64,000 nucleotides of DNA from Diphasiastrum complanatum (GCA_029204225.1 CM055095.1:25216503-25280502); one strand, 5' to 3'; numbered from the stretch's first letter, positions 22,952-37,578 are shown. Notes: generated by a model from the sequence alone, not told the origin. A program made the numbers and translations.

Positions 22952-25900
22952 TTATGCAGGAGGCATGCCGCCAGGTAGTGCTTTGTGTGCCGATCTGGAA
23001 AAACGGCTATTGCGTTGATTCTTCTGCAGATAATCTGCAAGTACTTCAGGGGCTCTCTCCTTAAGTTTGTCTTCATACTCCCAAGAAGCCTCAATGAGTG
23101 GAGCCCGTAGCCACTTCACTAGATATTCATGTTGCACGCCAGTTCGCTTTCTATGTGTCAATATTTGTTCTGGTACAAGCTGTCTCTTTGTATCATCAAG
23201 TGTCGTTGGTGGGTGACGAAGTTCGTGTTGCCGATCAAATCGCTCATCTGGTTTGTACCGTTTGAGTATTGAGATATGAAACACATTGTGTATATCCAAG
23301 CTGGATGGCAGCGCCAATCGGTAAGCCACTGGGTTGATCTTCTTGGTGACATGATATGGTCCCGTATAAGGTCGAACGAACTTATGAGAGAAACCTTTTG
23401 GTAACGCAATGTTCTTTGTGTTCATCCACACTTGATCACCTTCCTCAAATTCCAGTTCTCGTCGATGTGGGTTCACGTCAGCTGTCATACTTCTTTGGGA
23501 CTACTCTAAAAATGACTTCACCTCTGTTAGCTTTGTGTGCCACTCATTGATGAATTCCTCCACAGTGGGTACTGGGGTTTCTTGCACACCTGTAATGAAA
23601 GAGCTTGGAACAATCGGTAGCCGACCATTGCTTATCTCGAAGGGTGCCCGTCCAGTAGATATGTTCACTTGGTTGTTATGTGCAAACTCGAGAATATCCA
23701 TGTAGTTGACCCAATCGGATTGGTCCCAAGCGACATAATTTCGTAAATATTGTTCAATCTGTCGATTGACTCGTTCCGTTTGCCTATCTATTTGAGGGTG
23801 ATATGCAGTGCTGAAATTCAGTCTAGTTCCCACGAGGTGAAATAAGCAAGTCCAAAATTTTCCGACGAACTTGGTGTCTCGATCAGAAATAATCGTTCTA
23901 GGTAGGCCATGGTATTTGAAGACACATTTGAAAAATAACCTCGCCACTTCTTCAGCTGTCACTGAACTTTTAGTTGGTACAAGGTGAGCTTGTTTTGAAA
24001 AACGGTCAACCACCACATAAATTGAGTCGAAACCCTGGCAACGTGGTAGTTGAACAATAAAATCCATGCTCACTGAGTCCCAAGGGTATGCTGGTACTGG
24101 TAATGGCTGGAGTAGCCCTGCTGGGGCTAGCGGTTCCACCTTCACTTGTTGACATGTAGGACATGTTTGCACATAGGATTCAACGTCTGCCCACATATCT
24201 AGCCAATAGAAGCCTCTCTTGAGGAGTTCATACATGCGATTCACCCCTGGATGTCCGGCGGCTAGTACGTCATGATGCTCCCTCAAGATTTTCTTCTTCA
24301 AGTTGATGTTGTCTGGAACATATACTTTGCGTTGTTTATAAACAACCATTTGGTCTTTCCAAGTGAAATGTTTACAAGGCTTTCCCAGCTGGATTCGATC
24401 ATTAGTTTCTTAGCCAACGCATCTACACCATAGTTCTCTTTGATTTCTTGGAGTAGACCGGTCGCCTGGGTTGAAATCGTTGCCATCAAGTGCTCCTGTC
24501 TACTGAGTGCATCTGCTACCACATTATTCTTTCCCGCCATATGTAGAATGTCTATATTGAATTTCGAGAGAAAGTTTTGCCATCACATCTGCTTTGGCAT
24601 GAGCATACCTTGGGATGAGAAGTACTTAAGTGATACGTTGTCAGTGAACGCCTTAAAGGGCTTTCTTGCCACATAATGTCTCCAATGCTCCACTGCTTGT
24701 ACGATTGCAACCATTTCTTTTTCGTGAGTTGGCCAACGTCGTTCTACATCACTTAATTTCTTTGAAAAATATGCAACTGGTTTTCTCTCTTGCATCAACA
24801 CGGCCCCAATAGCAAAGTTTGACGAATCTGTATGTATTTCGAATGGTTTGCTAAAGTTCGGTAGGGCAAGAATGGGTTCTTGAGTGATCTGTCGCTTTAG
24901 TTCTTGGAACGCTGCCTCACATTCTGGTGTCCATGTCATTTTGAGATGAGTCTTTGTCTGCTCCAACAATGGAGCCACAATTTTGCTAAATGTCTCATGA
25001 ATCTCCTGTAAAAATTACATAGCCTCACAAAGAATTTGATGCCATGAACAGTTTTAGGTGCTAGCCAATCCAAGATAGCCTTGATCTTCTTAGGATCCAT
25101 TCGAATCCGTCCGTGGCCTATAACATGTCCAAGGAAGTCAACTTCCTCCACCACAAACTCACATTTCTCTCTTTTCGCGAACAAGCAGTTCCTCCTCAGT
25201 CGTTGGAGAACTGTCCTTAAATGTTTAATGTGATCTTTAAGGCTCCAGCTAAATACTAATATGTCACCGATGTACACAATGACAAATTCATCCAGACAGT
25301 CTTGAAAAATATTATTCATCAACGTGCAAAAAGTGGCTGGTGTGTTTGTTAGACCGAATGGCATCACTAGGAACTCGTGACTCCTGTACCGCGTTCGAAA
25401 CGTCGTTTTGTGCTCATCACCTTTAGCTATTCGAATTTGATGATATCTAGATCTGAGATCTATTCGGCTAAAGTATTTGGCATATTTGAGTTGGTCGAAT
25501 AGGTCATCAATTCTAGGCATGGGGTACTTGTTCTTGATGGTACTCTTGTGAAGCATGCGATAATCCACACACATTCGAAGAGTTTTGTCCGCCTTTTCCA
25601 CGAACAACACTGGGGCTCCAAAAGGTGAAGCGCTAGGTCTAATAAAACCTTTGTTTATCAATCCACCAAGTTGTCGTTTCAGTTCCGCCAACTCCTCTTG
25701 TGACATTCTGTAGGGTGCTCGTGAAGTTGGCTCCGTTCCTGGTACCAACTCAATTTTATGGTCCACTGGTCTTCGAGGAGGTAGTTTAGCTGGGAGTTCC
25801 TCCGGAAACACAACGCTAAATTCTTCTAGCAGATCTGCCACTTCTTTTGGCAAGTTTTCTTGTCGCACGCTTTTCCCTTCTGGGACTTCTCGGCAGATGC

Positions 25901-26431
25901 AAAGAAAGCACTTTGACCTTTTCCCTTTCGCCATTCTTTTCATCGCTAATGTTGCAACCAGATTTTGTTCAATATCGGTATCCTTAGCATTTCCTCCGGG
26001 CAGGGCTTTGTCACGCAGATTTGTCCCTTGTAATTTAAGAGGACCAAGTTTGAGCTCCTACCCAAAATTGTGATACAGTGTTCATTTAACCAAGGGAGGC
26101 CCAAAATCACATCGAAGGCATCCATCTCTAAAATCACAAAGCTAAATTTAGCCTTTTATCTTCCAATCTGCACCGGGATGTTCAATGTCGCTTTGTCTGC
26201 ATCTAGTGCTCCCTTCACTGTTTCTACCTTGAGAGTAGATGTGACATTCCTGGTCGGCAAGCTGAATTGTTCCAGTACGCTCCTTGAGATATAGTTATGT
26301 GAAGCTCTGGAGTCGATCATGAAATCTGACTTCCTCCCCGCGATCTTTCCTGATAAGAATAACAATCTTGAACCAGTCTTGGGGGTTGCCCCATGGAAGT
26401 TCCTTTCCATACTTGTGTGTCGTCCACTCAT
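22952..26431 (-). pseudogene. Chromovirus pol: protease, RT, RNase H, integrase, chromodomain
   Basis: Read right to left. Protease 26431-26156 has IDSRASHNYIS, where the catalytic D-(S/T)-G is D-S-R. RT 25943-24936 has [27 protein letters not shown] and [12 protein letters not shown]; its catalytic motif reads YIGDI at about 25263-25274 instead of YVDDI, removing one essential aspartate. RNase H 24978-24583 has TDSSNFAIGAVL and THEKEMVAIVQA. Integrase 24349-23501 has the HHCC finger (H-H, CPTCQQ), DFIVQLP, DRDTKF and HPQIDRQTE. The last frame, 23488-22952, has the post-integrase GPYHV region and a chromodomain (YLVKWLRAPLIEASWE), which defines the chromovirus branch. Frames are broken between protease and RT (25943-25946), within RT-RNase H (about 24980-25020), near 24350-24300 and at 23490-23500. 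Catalysis-killing substitutions plus frameshifts make it non-autonomous. Confidence 0.93.
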
Positions 26432-27126
26432 AAATGTAAGCTCCTCTCACAACTCCCAACTAGATCAGATCACCTGGATCAAAACAAGTAGTCAGGGATA
26501 ATTCAGGTCCAGGCAAGCACACCACAAACGAACATACCAACCAAAGCTAAACAGAGGATCCCTCCCAAGTCACATTCCCCTTGAGACCGGACGTAGGACC
26601 TTTGCCTAGCCGCACCCACACAAATCTATCAGAGAATTAGACCACAAGGAAACATCCATCCAACCATCCGTGCTTTCACCATTAAGCAGCACATTGTCTC
26701 AGTCACGCCCCACCACTTTTTGGTCGATAGCCCTTATAGCTAAACGATCGGCAGCTATCCCGCACCGGCAGCTAACCACCCATGCTTTACACCCGAATTC
26801 GAGCATCTCTGTATCAATGGTTAACCCGTACAGTTCGAATATGTCGCCCCGCACCTCACAAGGTACAGACGTGCTTTCACCTACCTAGACAGCACTTTGC
26901 CTCATCCGTCCTACGTGCAGACAGCACCAGGCCCGAACCGCGAGAACTGACCGTGCTTACACCTCGAGGGCAGCACTTTGACTCATCAAGTCCCCCGTCC
27001 TGCTAACCACCCCGACCGTGGATGCACCCGTGCTTACACTATGGGCAGCACCTTGCGCAATGGTTGTCCTGACAAATCCCAAAACGTGGCCATCCCTGTG
27101 AGACTTGCGTAGCTGACCGGCTAGTC

Positions 27127-27139
27127 GGCTCTGATACCA
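27127..27139 (-). other. Primer-binding site (tRNA-Met) of the chromovirus element
   Basis: The minus strand reads TGGTATCAGAGCC, two bases inside the 5' LTR end. Confidence 0.9.
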
Positions 27140-27141
27140 CA

Positions 27142-28182
<1,041 letters not shown>

Positions 28183-28299
28183 AGAAGATGACAATGAGAA
28201 TGGAAATAATTAATTCTTGATTTGTTTTGTTTGTAAGCTGATAAATTCCCCAAACTCTGTACGCCGAACACCTTCTACACACCACCAAACCCAGTTCGT

Positions 28300-29565
28300 C
28301 ATCTTGCCTTTGTATACAGAGAAAGAGTAACGTAAAATTCACACAACTAGCTACATAGTAGTCCTCAATGCCGCTGGCCTTGCTTCTATGGAGATTCCAG
28401 TATCCTAGGATATACCCCTGGTCCAACAAGCCTTTTCCACTTTTGACACAGATCACTTCAAAATCACCCATGAGGGACATGACTATGATGTCCCCCTCGT
28501 TCCCAAGCTAGTGGCTACAGCATTCAACATCTCGCATACTTCCTTCCTGCCCAAAACTCGTGTCCTCGCCAAATACGGTGTTTCACCTTTTTTCCACCCT
28601 GATCACGTTGACGCCAAGACCAAGACCAAGACCAACGATGGGTATCTGATCTCACAAATCAAAAATCCTAATCATGGAGTTTCTCTCGGCCACATTCCTC
28701 GTCAGTTTCCACCACCCCCAATGCATCCCGAAACCCATTTGTGGTCATGGAGAAATGATGGACGACCCCAATACTATTTATGACTAGGCCACAGTTCCGA
28801 TCAAAGAACTGCTAACCACCTTCAAACGCCATGCCCGAATCACTTGTGGTTGTCTCATCACTGCTTTGATCATCACCCATCTCGAAGCTACCAGTGTCCA
28901 AACCCCCGGTCGAGAGCTGACCAAGTAGCCGCTTAGCCCAAATCACGCATGGAAGACCCTATCACACAACTCAAAGCTCACTAACAGTCCCTGATCTTTA
29001 CAGCCTCTCCTTCTCCACCACCCATCGTCGCTCACACAAACCCTCCCCACGCCTCGCCTACTGCAGCCACCTTGTCCCCCACACCTTCCTATGTCTCTCT
29101 TACTCCTAGCCCTACCCATTCTACCATTGTTACTCCCATTGCCACCACGTCCTGGCCTCCACTTTCTATCCCTTCCCCAATTACCACCCTCGCCATCGTC
29201 ACATCCCCATCCATCACCATCACCATCACCTTTCCTTCATTTTCCACCTTGATTTTCCCTGCTACCACTATTGCCCCCACAGTCACCACCCTGACTTCCC
29301 CTACTACCACTATTGCCCCCACATTCACCGTTGTTGCTTCCTCTGCACCACTCCCCCCTCCATTGCCAACCTTATTTCCTTAGGCCAGTTGGAATGATCA
29401 GGATAGAGGTTGCTGGAAGGCTCTCACAAGCCTCCAATAGCAACTGCACCAAATGCTCATTCAAAGAGCAGCCAATCAATTTGCGGCCAAATATTCGCAA
29501 GTCAAACCCAAACGCTGTAGGCTCTAACTGCTCATGCTTCACAGCTGAAATAAGAGAGACATGAG
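28300..29565 (+). pseudogene. Broken, proline/threonine-rich ORF series (retroelement-like, unassigned)
   Basis: Plus-strand open stretches follow one another in changing frames: about 28345-28785 (DTDHFKITHEGHDYDVPL, then NISHTSFLPKTRVLAKYGVS), 28795-28930 (KELLTTFKRHARITCGCLI) and a Thr/Pro/Ser-rich tract at 29072-29383. The run of protein-like sequence broken by frameshifts is typical of an old retroelement gag or extra ORF, but no diagnostic motif is present. Confidence 0.35.
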
Positions 29566-29879
29566 AGCATAGCGCAGGTCCTAGCCTTAATTGACTGTCT
29601 CAACAACGCAGATGCAGTAGCTCATTAGTCCCAATCTAGGCTTTATTCCACATTTAGATCCAACACCAAGCTTGAAAGCCTTAGTAAGCCTAGTTCTACA
29701 CTCCCATCTCATAGTTTACCCTCTCCCCCATTGGATGAATATCCATACTACAACTGATACTCACCCGGTGGTAAATCCATCAAGCCCTTTCCAAACCTCT
29801 AAAACTCCATGGGAGGGAGGCTAAGAAAGGGTACAACAACTATGAATTGTCTATAAGGGTTATGATGTCAATGTGTATA

Positions 29880-30890
29880 TATCTCATTTAGTCCCGAGTC
29901 TTGGTAAAGCAAGTATTCTTTTGACATTTCCCACATCTATAGCATTAATAACATGCTTGTAACTACATGGTCAAGCACTATGTCGTGCATGACCATGAAT
30001 TGACATTTGGTTGGATTGAGAGCTACACCACAAAGTTAGCTTTGTATAAGCAATGTTTCTTAGCAACTCAAATGTTTCTCTCTTTTCGAGTGAATGTCAT
30101 TAGCAAACATTTCCAAAAATTCTCTTAAAAAATTTCTATAGGCATGGCTCTTAACTCATTGGAAAGTACTAGGTGTGTTTATACCACCTTATATGCAATT
30201 GCTCTCCACTTGTTAGGAAATGTTTTCTTGTGTTGTTTTGTAGGAACGATCTTGACTTGGTTATATGCATTAACTTCATCAAGAAAACTATATGTTTGTG
30301 TTGCAATCCTTTCCAAAATATTGACTTGTAAAGTGAAAGAGATAATTCATCCTGATGGGTCATTGCATTCACTCTCTTATAATTCACGCTTATTCAAAGC
30401 TTCCCATTTTTTTGTAGGCACCATCCTAGTGGCAACTCCACTCAATATGCTCTATTTCGAAAATAAACCTACATCAAGGAGTTTGTGAAGCTCCTATATA
30501 TCTTGAGCTCCTATATAAGTTAACCTCCTATATAATGATTCAACTGATAAGTTTGTGAAGCTCCTATATAATGATTCAACTGATAAGGTCTTGTTACTAT
30601 AGGCTTGACTCCATCCATTAGTGATATGATATGCACCACCACATCTAGCAAGTTGCTTGTGAGATCATCTAACTCCAAGCAAAACAATTTATGTATTTGA
30701 CTATGAAGGCTTTGAGATCTTGCAATACTTGCCACTCAACATCCACTCCAACATAAATCACCTTTTCATTAATATCCTTTGATTTGGAAACATTTATATT
30801 TTTGGTATTTGCGAGTTTTCCTCCAAAATTGCGAGTTTTTCCTTCCAAAAGTGCGAGTTTGTGAGTTTTTGAGAAAAAAACTCGCAAAAC
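29880..30890 (-). pseudogene. Highly decayed gypsy RT region
   Basis: The minus strand at 30887-30669 reads LQDLKAFIVKYINCFAWS, followed in another frame by YDDMPGLDPNIVVH and VKPIVTRPYQ, the segment just before RT in Tat-like gypsy elements. Further down, about 30390-30000, fragments such as LDEVNAYNQVKI and the VPTKK block of RT can be followed through many frameshifts. The element is very old; no LTR could be linked to it. Confidence 0.7.
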
Positions 30891-31204
30891 TCGCAGATTG
30901 TCAAAATCCGTCCTTCATAGACCTATAAACCATACTTCTTTGCCTCTATGTCCCTAGCAACTTGTGGCATGACTATAACTACAACCGTTGTCTGATCCTT
31001 GAAACAATGTGGGGTATATATGCGTTAACGGTTATGCATTCAAGTAGCATATTCCATGATTTTGGCTTCTATTTGAAAATAGGCCATTAATCTTGTGACA
31101 TATTTTGAACTAGAAGTCAAATTATTATGTTCTCCTTGTCTACTACTGTTTCTCTTCAAGGAAAGAATAGGTTCCCTATATCCACCTTCTTTTTAGTAGG
31201 TTTT

Positions 31205-31690
31205 TGTTAGAGCCTTTACTCCCTATTCCGGTTATTTACAGTTTTCAGAGACACATGTACGTTTTGTAATTATTGTAAATACTGAAATGGCTAAGTCACT
31301 GGCCTGTGGTGACCTTTGTAACTAAATTGTAAATAAACTGTAATTAGTTGGCATTGGACCTCAAAGAGTCGTGCTTAGCTTTGGCATGGGGTATTGGGTC
31401 ATTTATTACGAGTGAATGACCTCCTAAAAAGTAGGAGAGTTGACTAGTCAACGGGACACGTGTCATATGCTCACTGGGACACTTGGTCTAGTGAATGAGT
31501 GACACATGTCATGGTTGACAGGTCAAACATGACAAGTGTCACATGCTCATTGGGACACTTGGTCCAATGTATGAGTGACACATGTCAGTCTAGACACTCT
31601 TGCCTATGTGTTAGAGTACTGCTAAGTGGCACGTGTCGATTATTGTGCATGGAATTGGCCATGTGTTGACGTTAGGAAGGTGCTAAAAGT
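31205..31690 (+). repeat. Truncated LTR (plus), same family as 50133-50839
   Basis: Starts TGTTAGAGCCTTTACTCC and aligns along its length with the reverse complement of about 50335-50839, including the repeated GTGACACATGTCA/GGGACACTTGGTC block. The last ~200 bp of the LTR is missing. No primer site or coding region is attached. Confidence 0.85.
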
Positions 31691-34600
31691 AGGATGTTGT
31701 GTTTTGAACCGTAAATGCATCTTTTGATAATCTCTTGAATGTGTCAAGTGACTAGCTAACAAGGGACCGTAACTTGATTGGGTTTTGTAGCAATTTCACC
31801 AAAGCAAAATTATGGCTCTTCTTTGTTTTTTTTCTAGCAAAAGGTGTATTCCCAAATTTAAGAGCCCAAGGAAAAGATGTTATAGGAACCTTCTTGGGAA
31901 TTTGTAAATTCTGAACTTTTATGTAATAGAAATATAGACAAGGTGATTGGCTTTCATTTGTGAATTTTCCATGCAAAGCCTTAATGGCCAATGTTACAAT
32001 TTGAAGGATTCTTCTAACCATCAGGAGGCAACATTTTTTTTTTTCAATGACAACCTGGTCCCTTCCTAGCATGGGGACATGGTGTTGAGTCTTAGGGTGG
32101 GTGGGTAACTTGGTGGGACTATTTCGTAAATGCTAGGTAATCTGTCCCCAAGATCATGCGCATTGCATGCCAATATTTATAGCAGGTCAACTCCTTTGAC
32201 TTGAGATTTGACCACCCTACAACCTCCATGAGTCCACTCTTCTATCTACAAAAGGGTCAATGCTCATTCCTCCCATTCTCTTATAAATTCATGACTCTAT
32301 ATATATATATTAAGAAGGAGAAGGATGAGGTGAGGAGGCACAGTTTTGCTGCTGGTGGGGGGTATTGAAGGCTGCAGATAGGAAGTTGGTGTCGAGAGTT
32401 TATGCTTTTATGGTGGTAGCTCAGCTGCACAGCTGCAGGCAGTAGGACGTCCATGTCCAACATGAGATGAATGAGTGTTTGAGATTTGATGGGTTTATTG
32501 CAATTTGCCTGCAATATTTTCTGTTTTTATGAATCTTCTTGCGTACAGATAGAGTTAACGCTTTGAGGAATTTGATGTGTATTGACACATTGTGTAGATT
32601 GCCATGTACGAATCCGAGTTAAAAGCCAGTTATATATCAAATTTCAATGCTCATCCCTGCGGGCTGCCATATAAGATATAGTTGTATGGACATCATATTC
32701 CAATTTCCATCTCATCTGAGTTTTGAGAGCTACTCTCAATTTTTAGCATTGAATTTCATCCCAGCTACTTTAGGATACCCGATGACAGGGACATGGGTTG
32801 CAGGAGGACTTATAAATCTACCGATAGTCTGATAGAGTTACCCTCTTAATGAATACAAAAGTATTCTAGAACTTTGCAAAAAAAGCAAGAAAATTAAAGA
32901 TTGCTGCTCAAACTTCTTTGACATTCTTTCTCGATTGAACAAGAATTAATAGCTACAGTAATCACATTGACTGAGAATTGCCCAGGCCAGGACCACGGTC
33001 GGTCGATCCTCTGTTTGAATAAGAAGGGCCAGGCTCATGAGTCATGACCTTGTAGGCTGTAGCGGCGGAGCCTTGCACGCGCATTGCGTTGCTGACTGGT
33101 CTTTAAAACTTAATGCTGGCAGCTGGAGGCGTTACTGAGCACGAGTCAGGCAGTTCGGATTACTGTATAAAGTGGGTATAACAAGAAAACCGGTAGAGGA
33201 ATCTTCCACGTTTAGATATTAATCACATCAGATAGTGGGCCAGTGGCCATTGTCACCTGCGTTTTTGTTATGTGACTAATGTGAGTGTAGACACAATGCA
33301 CAGCAGTAGGTGACCAGCTTTCCACGCAAGACCACTTTCTGACTACTATCTGAATCTGAATTTGACTTTGAACTTCTACATGGGATAAGGCATATGTTTC
33401 AACCAATTTAGGCTATTCATGTTCAACACTTTGACGGGACGAGTTGCCATCGTACAACCATACACATACAAATTGGAGTACGGACCATGGTCCTAATGTG
33501 GATCTCATATCAGTGAAGTTTGAACCTAGGCTCCAATGCTCTTACAATTATTCTGCCTAATAGTACCTAATACCCTTATAAGTTATAAGATATTGTGAAC
33601 AAAAATTGAATAGAGTAATCATAATTATCATATGGCACAAGACCTGTCCGTAATAACGTAATAACGTACTACTATCCATATTTTATCTAATAGTTTGTAT
33701 TTTATCTGCTATATGTTTTTCTGCGTACAGTTACAGCAAACTTTCAAGCTCGCAAGCCTCAAGGGGCACACGAGATGTATGGAAGTACCATGGCATAAAA
33801 ACTTCTACAGAGATTTTGAAAATTCAGAGTTGTGCTTGTTGAATTCTCCTTGATAACATATCAAAAAAAACTGGACGGATGGCGGACTCATTTCTCATGA
33901 ATCATGGCACTGAACATAAAACCTGGACGGAGACTATTTTCTCATGAATCATGGCACTAAAAATTTGAATAAGTTTTAGAGTCACATTGACATAAATTGT
34001 CGCGTCTTGAACTGAGCATTCCTTCATCTAATTTTTTCACCAATAAATCAACTAAATTACAGAAAGCAACAAAAAACTTTTGGGTGTTCACTTAAGTGAA
34101 AGTTGCGGGAGTGCAGCTTTTTAACTGTCGCAAATGTCGAAACAAAAGTACTAAGAGCATGTATCCTCACTTTCATCGTTCAATGTTCAATACATGTAAT
34201 TGCTAACTTGTCATCAATGTCATTGGGATGTATTTCTTAGGATAAATGATGGATCACAGCGGTAAGTCATTATGTAGTAATGTTACCCAGTCTCGATTCC
34301 CCGTCCCAAGGCTTACTATTACTAGTGTTTCATTGTAAGACAACTGAAGTTACTGAACTCAAAAACTGTCAAAACAAGGAAAAGGATTTAACTGTTCTCC
34401 AATTTGGTAGCGTGCTGCCGATTGTGTTCAATGTTCATGTACTTATATGCCAACCTGAGCTAACCAGAAAGGCAGTCTCTTTTTATTCAAAAGTTCAACA
34501 TGGAAAGGTTTCAAAATCACCCATTACATCCGAAATTTTAGTTTGTCACAATTATGCCGAGGCTAGGAATAAGTACGTTTCTGAATCAGGTATACCTTTT

Positions 34601-35749
34601 GATAAGTATTTTTCTAAAGCGAAATTATTTGATGCCCTGAAAGTAAAAATTATGAAAGTGCAGAATTTTGCTCCCAATTAGCTAATAACTACAGGTTGTA
34701 GGATTGAACTTGAGGTTTCCGATTCCATGTTCGTGTAAATTCCTACGACCAAAGGTCAAAATTGCTTTTGTTATTAACATGAATGAAAAGTTTCACCATA
34801 GATATCTCCAACCAGTTGACAAGCCAATGATTGGATAACTATATGCACATTGGAACTCTACACTCCTGTTTACGCTGGCTGGATGTATAACTTGGCTCTG
34901 CGTAAAGATAATAGCTTCTATTATGTGAAAACCTACGATAGCTTATCTTACTAAGTTCTCTAGTGATTGGATGTTCACGTTTACATTGGTGTAAATCACA
35001 TTCTCGCATCAATCACTTCGTGGAAATTATACCGCTTGGATCATGCTATATTGGATATTCCATTAACATTATGAAGTTATGAGCATGATTTTTTAGAAAC
35101 ATTTTGAAACCACACGTTCAAATTCGTCCAATGATGCTCAAGCAAAAGGTTGCAAGAGTATGTTAAAATACTACAGTATAAATATATGGCACAAAACAAA
35201 GGCACTTCAAGATCAACAAAATGTATTTCATAGTAATCGATGCACGTCATTTCATCAATAGTGTACAATAAGACTACAGCAGCTATAGCCGTAGTGGTCT
35301 ATGCTTGCCCAACTGCTCCGAAATAGCATTCTGTAGACCTCATTCGTCATTAAAGTTGATGGCATCTCGCAGTTCTTGCTAAAATAACCTTTTCAACGCT
35401 TGATAATACAAAAACCAACCAAAATATACTGAACTTAACTTAGTAAGAATGATCTGACGAAGTTTCGATAAGGTATGGTCTTACAGCATCCCCCTGCATT
35501 GGAGAATTAAACTTTCTTGCATCTTCCATGCTGTGCATGGTTCAAAGAGACCTATCAGAGGAGTTGAATTAGGTTATAAAATCTAGATGAAGGCGTAAGA
35601 GTCCTACCGCTGTCTTCCAGTTGAAAACATGATACTTAGAGGAACTGCATGTACTGGTCAGCTGAAACTGATTCTTCTGAGAATACTATGCATAGTCTAC
35701 TGTAGCTACTACAACTGTGAGTTGATAGATATTTCCAACGCTTGGATGG
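31691..35749. other. Intergenic, no gene recognised
   Basis: Only short open frames. The longest is a 133-codon ORF at 34280-34681 (plus) that begins with ATG and has a lysine-rich end; it has no recognised domain, no clear promoter and lies in AT-rich sequence, so I list it here rather than as a gene. The 3' untranslated region of the KCS gene must lie just left of 35750; no canonical AATAAA was noticed there. Confidence 0.4.
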
Positions 35750-37360
35750 CTATTGAACATTCTGACTATCTGGAATAGAAACTGGGAAGCGATCAACGCA
35801 ATCAAGCCATGGGTTATACTTTGGATTCTTCACAGTCTTCAACGCCCTCCAAACGGCGCTGTTGCACTTGAAGCCTGACCCGAAGGCCAACTGCCAGATC
35901 CTGTCTCCTCTCCTAATTCTCCCCTTGGCTTCCACATAAGCTAGCTCGTACCACAGCGAGCTGCTGGAGGTGTTGCCGAAGCGATAGAGGGTCATCCTGG
36001 ACGGCTCCATGTGCTTGGGCGAGAGACTCAGATTCTTCTCTAGCTCATCCAGAACTGCTCGCCCACCAGGATGGATGCAGAAATGCTCAAATGCAAGCTT
36101 GAAATCTGGAATGTATGGCTTGACGTCCATCTTCAGTAGCTTACGGCCGATGAGGGTGGCCAGAAAGAGGAGCTGCTCAGAGAGAGGTAGCACGAGAGGC
36201 CCCAGAGTGGTGATGTTTGTCTTCACTGCATCACCAGCCACCTCCATCAGATCTTTGGACAAGGAAACGCCCACCCTTTTGTTCTCGTCTTCCTTCTGGA
36301 AGACACTTCTGTAGCTCCGATCATCGGCTCCCTTGTGAGTGCGAACAGTGTGGAGTAGCTGATACTTGGATCTTCTCTTATCTCTACTTCGATTTGAAAG
36401 AAGTATGGCAGCGCAGCCCATGCGGAAGAGGCAGTTAGACAAGAGCATTGATCTATTGTTACCTGCATACCAGTTGAGGGTGATGTTTTCTGTGCTCACC
36501 ACAATGGCATAGGAATTGCTGTGAGCCTGCAGCATGTCTTTGGCCAGATCCAGGGCGACGATCCCGGCTGAACAGCCCATCCCTCCAATATTGAAGCTGC
36601 GGATGTTGCCTCTCATTTTATAATGGTTGATTATCATGGCTGACAGAGATGGCGTCGGGTTGAACAGACTACAGTTCACCACCAGAATGCCCACATCCTT
36701 TGCCTTGACCTTTGTCTTCTCAAACAGCTCATCCAAAGCACCAAACATCACCAACTCAGCCTCGGCACGGGCCTCCTTCATGCAAGGATTAGGCGGCACA
36801 GCCAGCACAGCCCGAGGGAAATACGTTTCCTCACCCAGGCCTGATTTCTCAAGTATCTTCCTCTGAAACTCAAGGCTTGTCTCATTGAACTTCCCAGACA
36901 TCTCAGAGTGAGAAAGAAAAGTATGCCTAGAGACTTTGAGCTCATCTTCAGGCTTGAAGCAGGCAAAGTCCACCAGATACACAGACTTGTGCCTGGACAG
37001 AAAATACAGTGTAGCTATAAAGACCAGAGCTCCGGAGCAGGCAAGGATACTGACGAGATTAAAGTGCAAATTTTCCCAAATGAGGGACACATCATCCCAT
37101 CTCAGAGACCCAATTTCTGCACTGGCCGCAAGGAGGATAACCGCCGGAATGGTGAAGAGATACACTGCATGGCTGATGAGATAGTGGTAGCCCAGCTTCA
37201 CATACTTGAGATTTACAGACTGCAGGAAGTCGGGGAGTCGACGAGTGACACGAACCGAGAAGGTGAAGAATCCTGCATGGGGGCCCGATTCCTTCACCCC
37301 CTGCGGGACGATCTCAGTGGCCAGCAGCGTTTGCTCGTCCTGCTTCATCTCCACTATCAC
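35750..37360 (-). CDS. KCS: 3-ketoacyl-CoA synthase (FAE1-type elongase condensing enzyme)
   Basis: A single 536-codon uninterrupted frame. KCS enzymes catalyse the first, rate-limiting step of very-long-chain fatty acid elongation in the endoplasmic reticulum: malonyl-CoA is condensed with a long-chain acyl-CoA, releasing CO2, for waxes, suberin, sphingolipids and seed oils. Two membrane segments lie near residues 59-80 and 102-122, followed by the FAE1/CUT1 domain ([11 protein letters not shown] from about 127, [16 protein letters not shown] from about 179). The catalytic triad is present: Cys263 in GGMGCSAG, His430 in [10 protein letters not shown] and Asn463 in RFGNTSSSS, with the FAE1-like spacing of about 167 and 200 residues. 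Length and lack of introns are normal. The sequence resembles the Arabidopsis KCS4/9/11/17 group more than FAE1 or CER6, judged from memory of conserved blocks. The start is the first ATG of the frame; a second Met at codon 5 is an alternative. It appears functional. Confidence 0.96.
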   Translation of the reverse strand: MIVEMKQDEQTLLATEIVPQGVKESGPHAGFFTFSVRVTRRLPDFLQSVNLKYVKLGYHYLISHAVYLFTIPAVILLAASAEIGSLRWDDVSLIWENLHFNLVSILACSGALVFIATLYFLSRHKSVYLVDFACFKPEDELKVSRHTFLSHSEMSGKFNETSLEFQRKILEKSGLGEETYFPRAVLAVPPNPCMKEARAEAELVMFGALDELFEKTKVKAKDVGILVVNCSLFNPTPSLSAMIINHYKMRGNIRSFNIGGMGCSAGIVALDLAKDMLQAHSNSYAIVVSTENITLNWYAGNNRSMLLSNCLFRMGCAAILLSNRSRDKRRSKYQLLHTVRTHKGADDRSYRSVFQKEDENKRVGVSLSKDLMEVAGDAVKTNITTLGPLVLPLSEQLLFLATLIGRKLLKMDVKPYIPDFKLAFEHFCIHPGGRAVLDELEKNLSLSPKHMEPSRMTLYRFGNTSSSSLWYELAYVEAKGRIRRGDRIWQLAFGSGFKCNSAVWRALKTVKNPKYNPWLDCVDRFPVSIPDSQNVQ

Positions 37361-37540
37361 TCTTTCTCAAGACTCTTCTGATTTCGAGCTGCAACTCTCG
37401 CAGTTTGAGCTTCAAGTGCTTGTGGGCTTGTGGGCTGCTATGCTAAGGTTCACACTCGTGCATGCAGGCTCAGCTTCATGCAGCCATCGCTCCTCGCTCC
37501 ATGGATTCACGAAGAAAAGACGAGCTCCCCCTCCCTCCCT

Positions 37541-37546
<6 letters not shown>

Positions 37547-37577
<31 letters not shown>
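37547..37577. repeat. CT/GA microsatellite in the KCS 5' region
   Basis: About 15 CT units preceded by a CCCTCCCT pyrimidine tract (37527-37546); on the gene strand this is a GA repeat about 190 bp upstream of the KCS start, in the 5' UTR or core promoter. GA repeats there can act as GAGA-type elements; no functional proof. Confidence 0.85.

Positions 37578-37578
<1 letters not shown>

Noticed and set aside
29072-29383. Thr/Pro/Ser-rich ORF as a cell-wall protein gene
   Set aside because: Low-complexity C-rich tract without signal peptide or SPPP-type periodicity, inside a run of broken frames.
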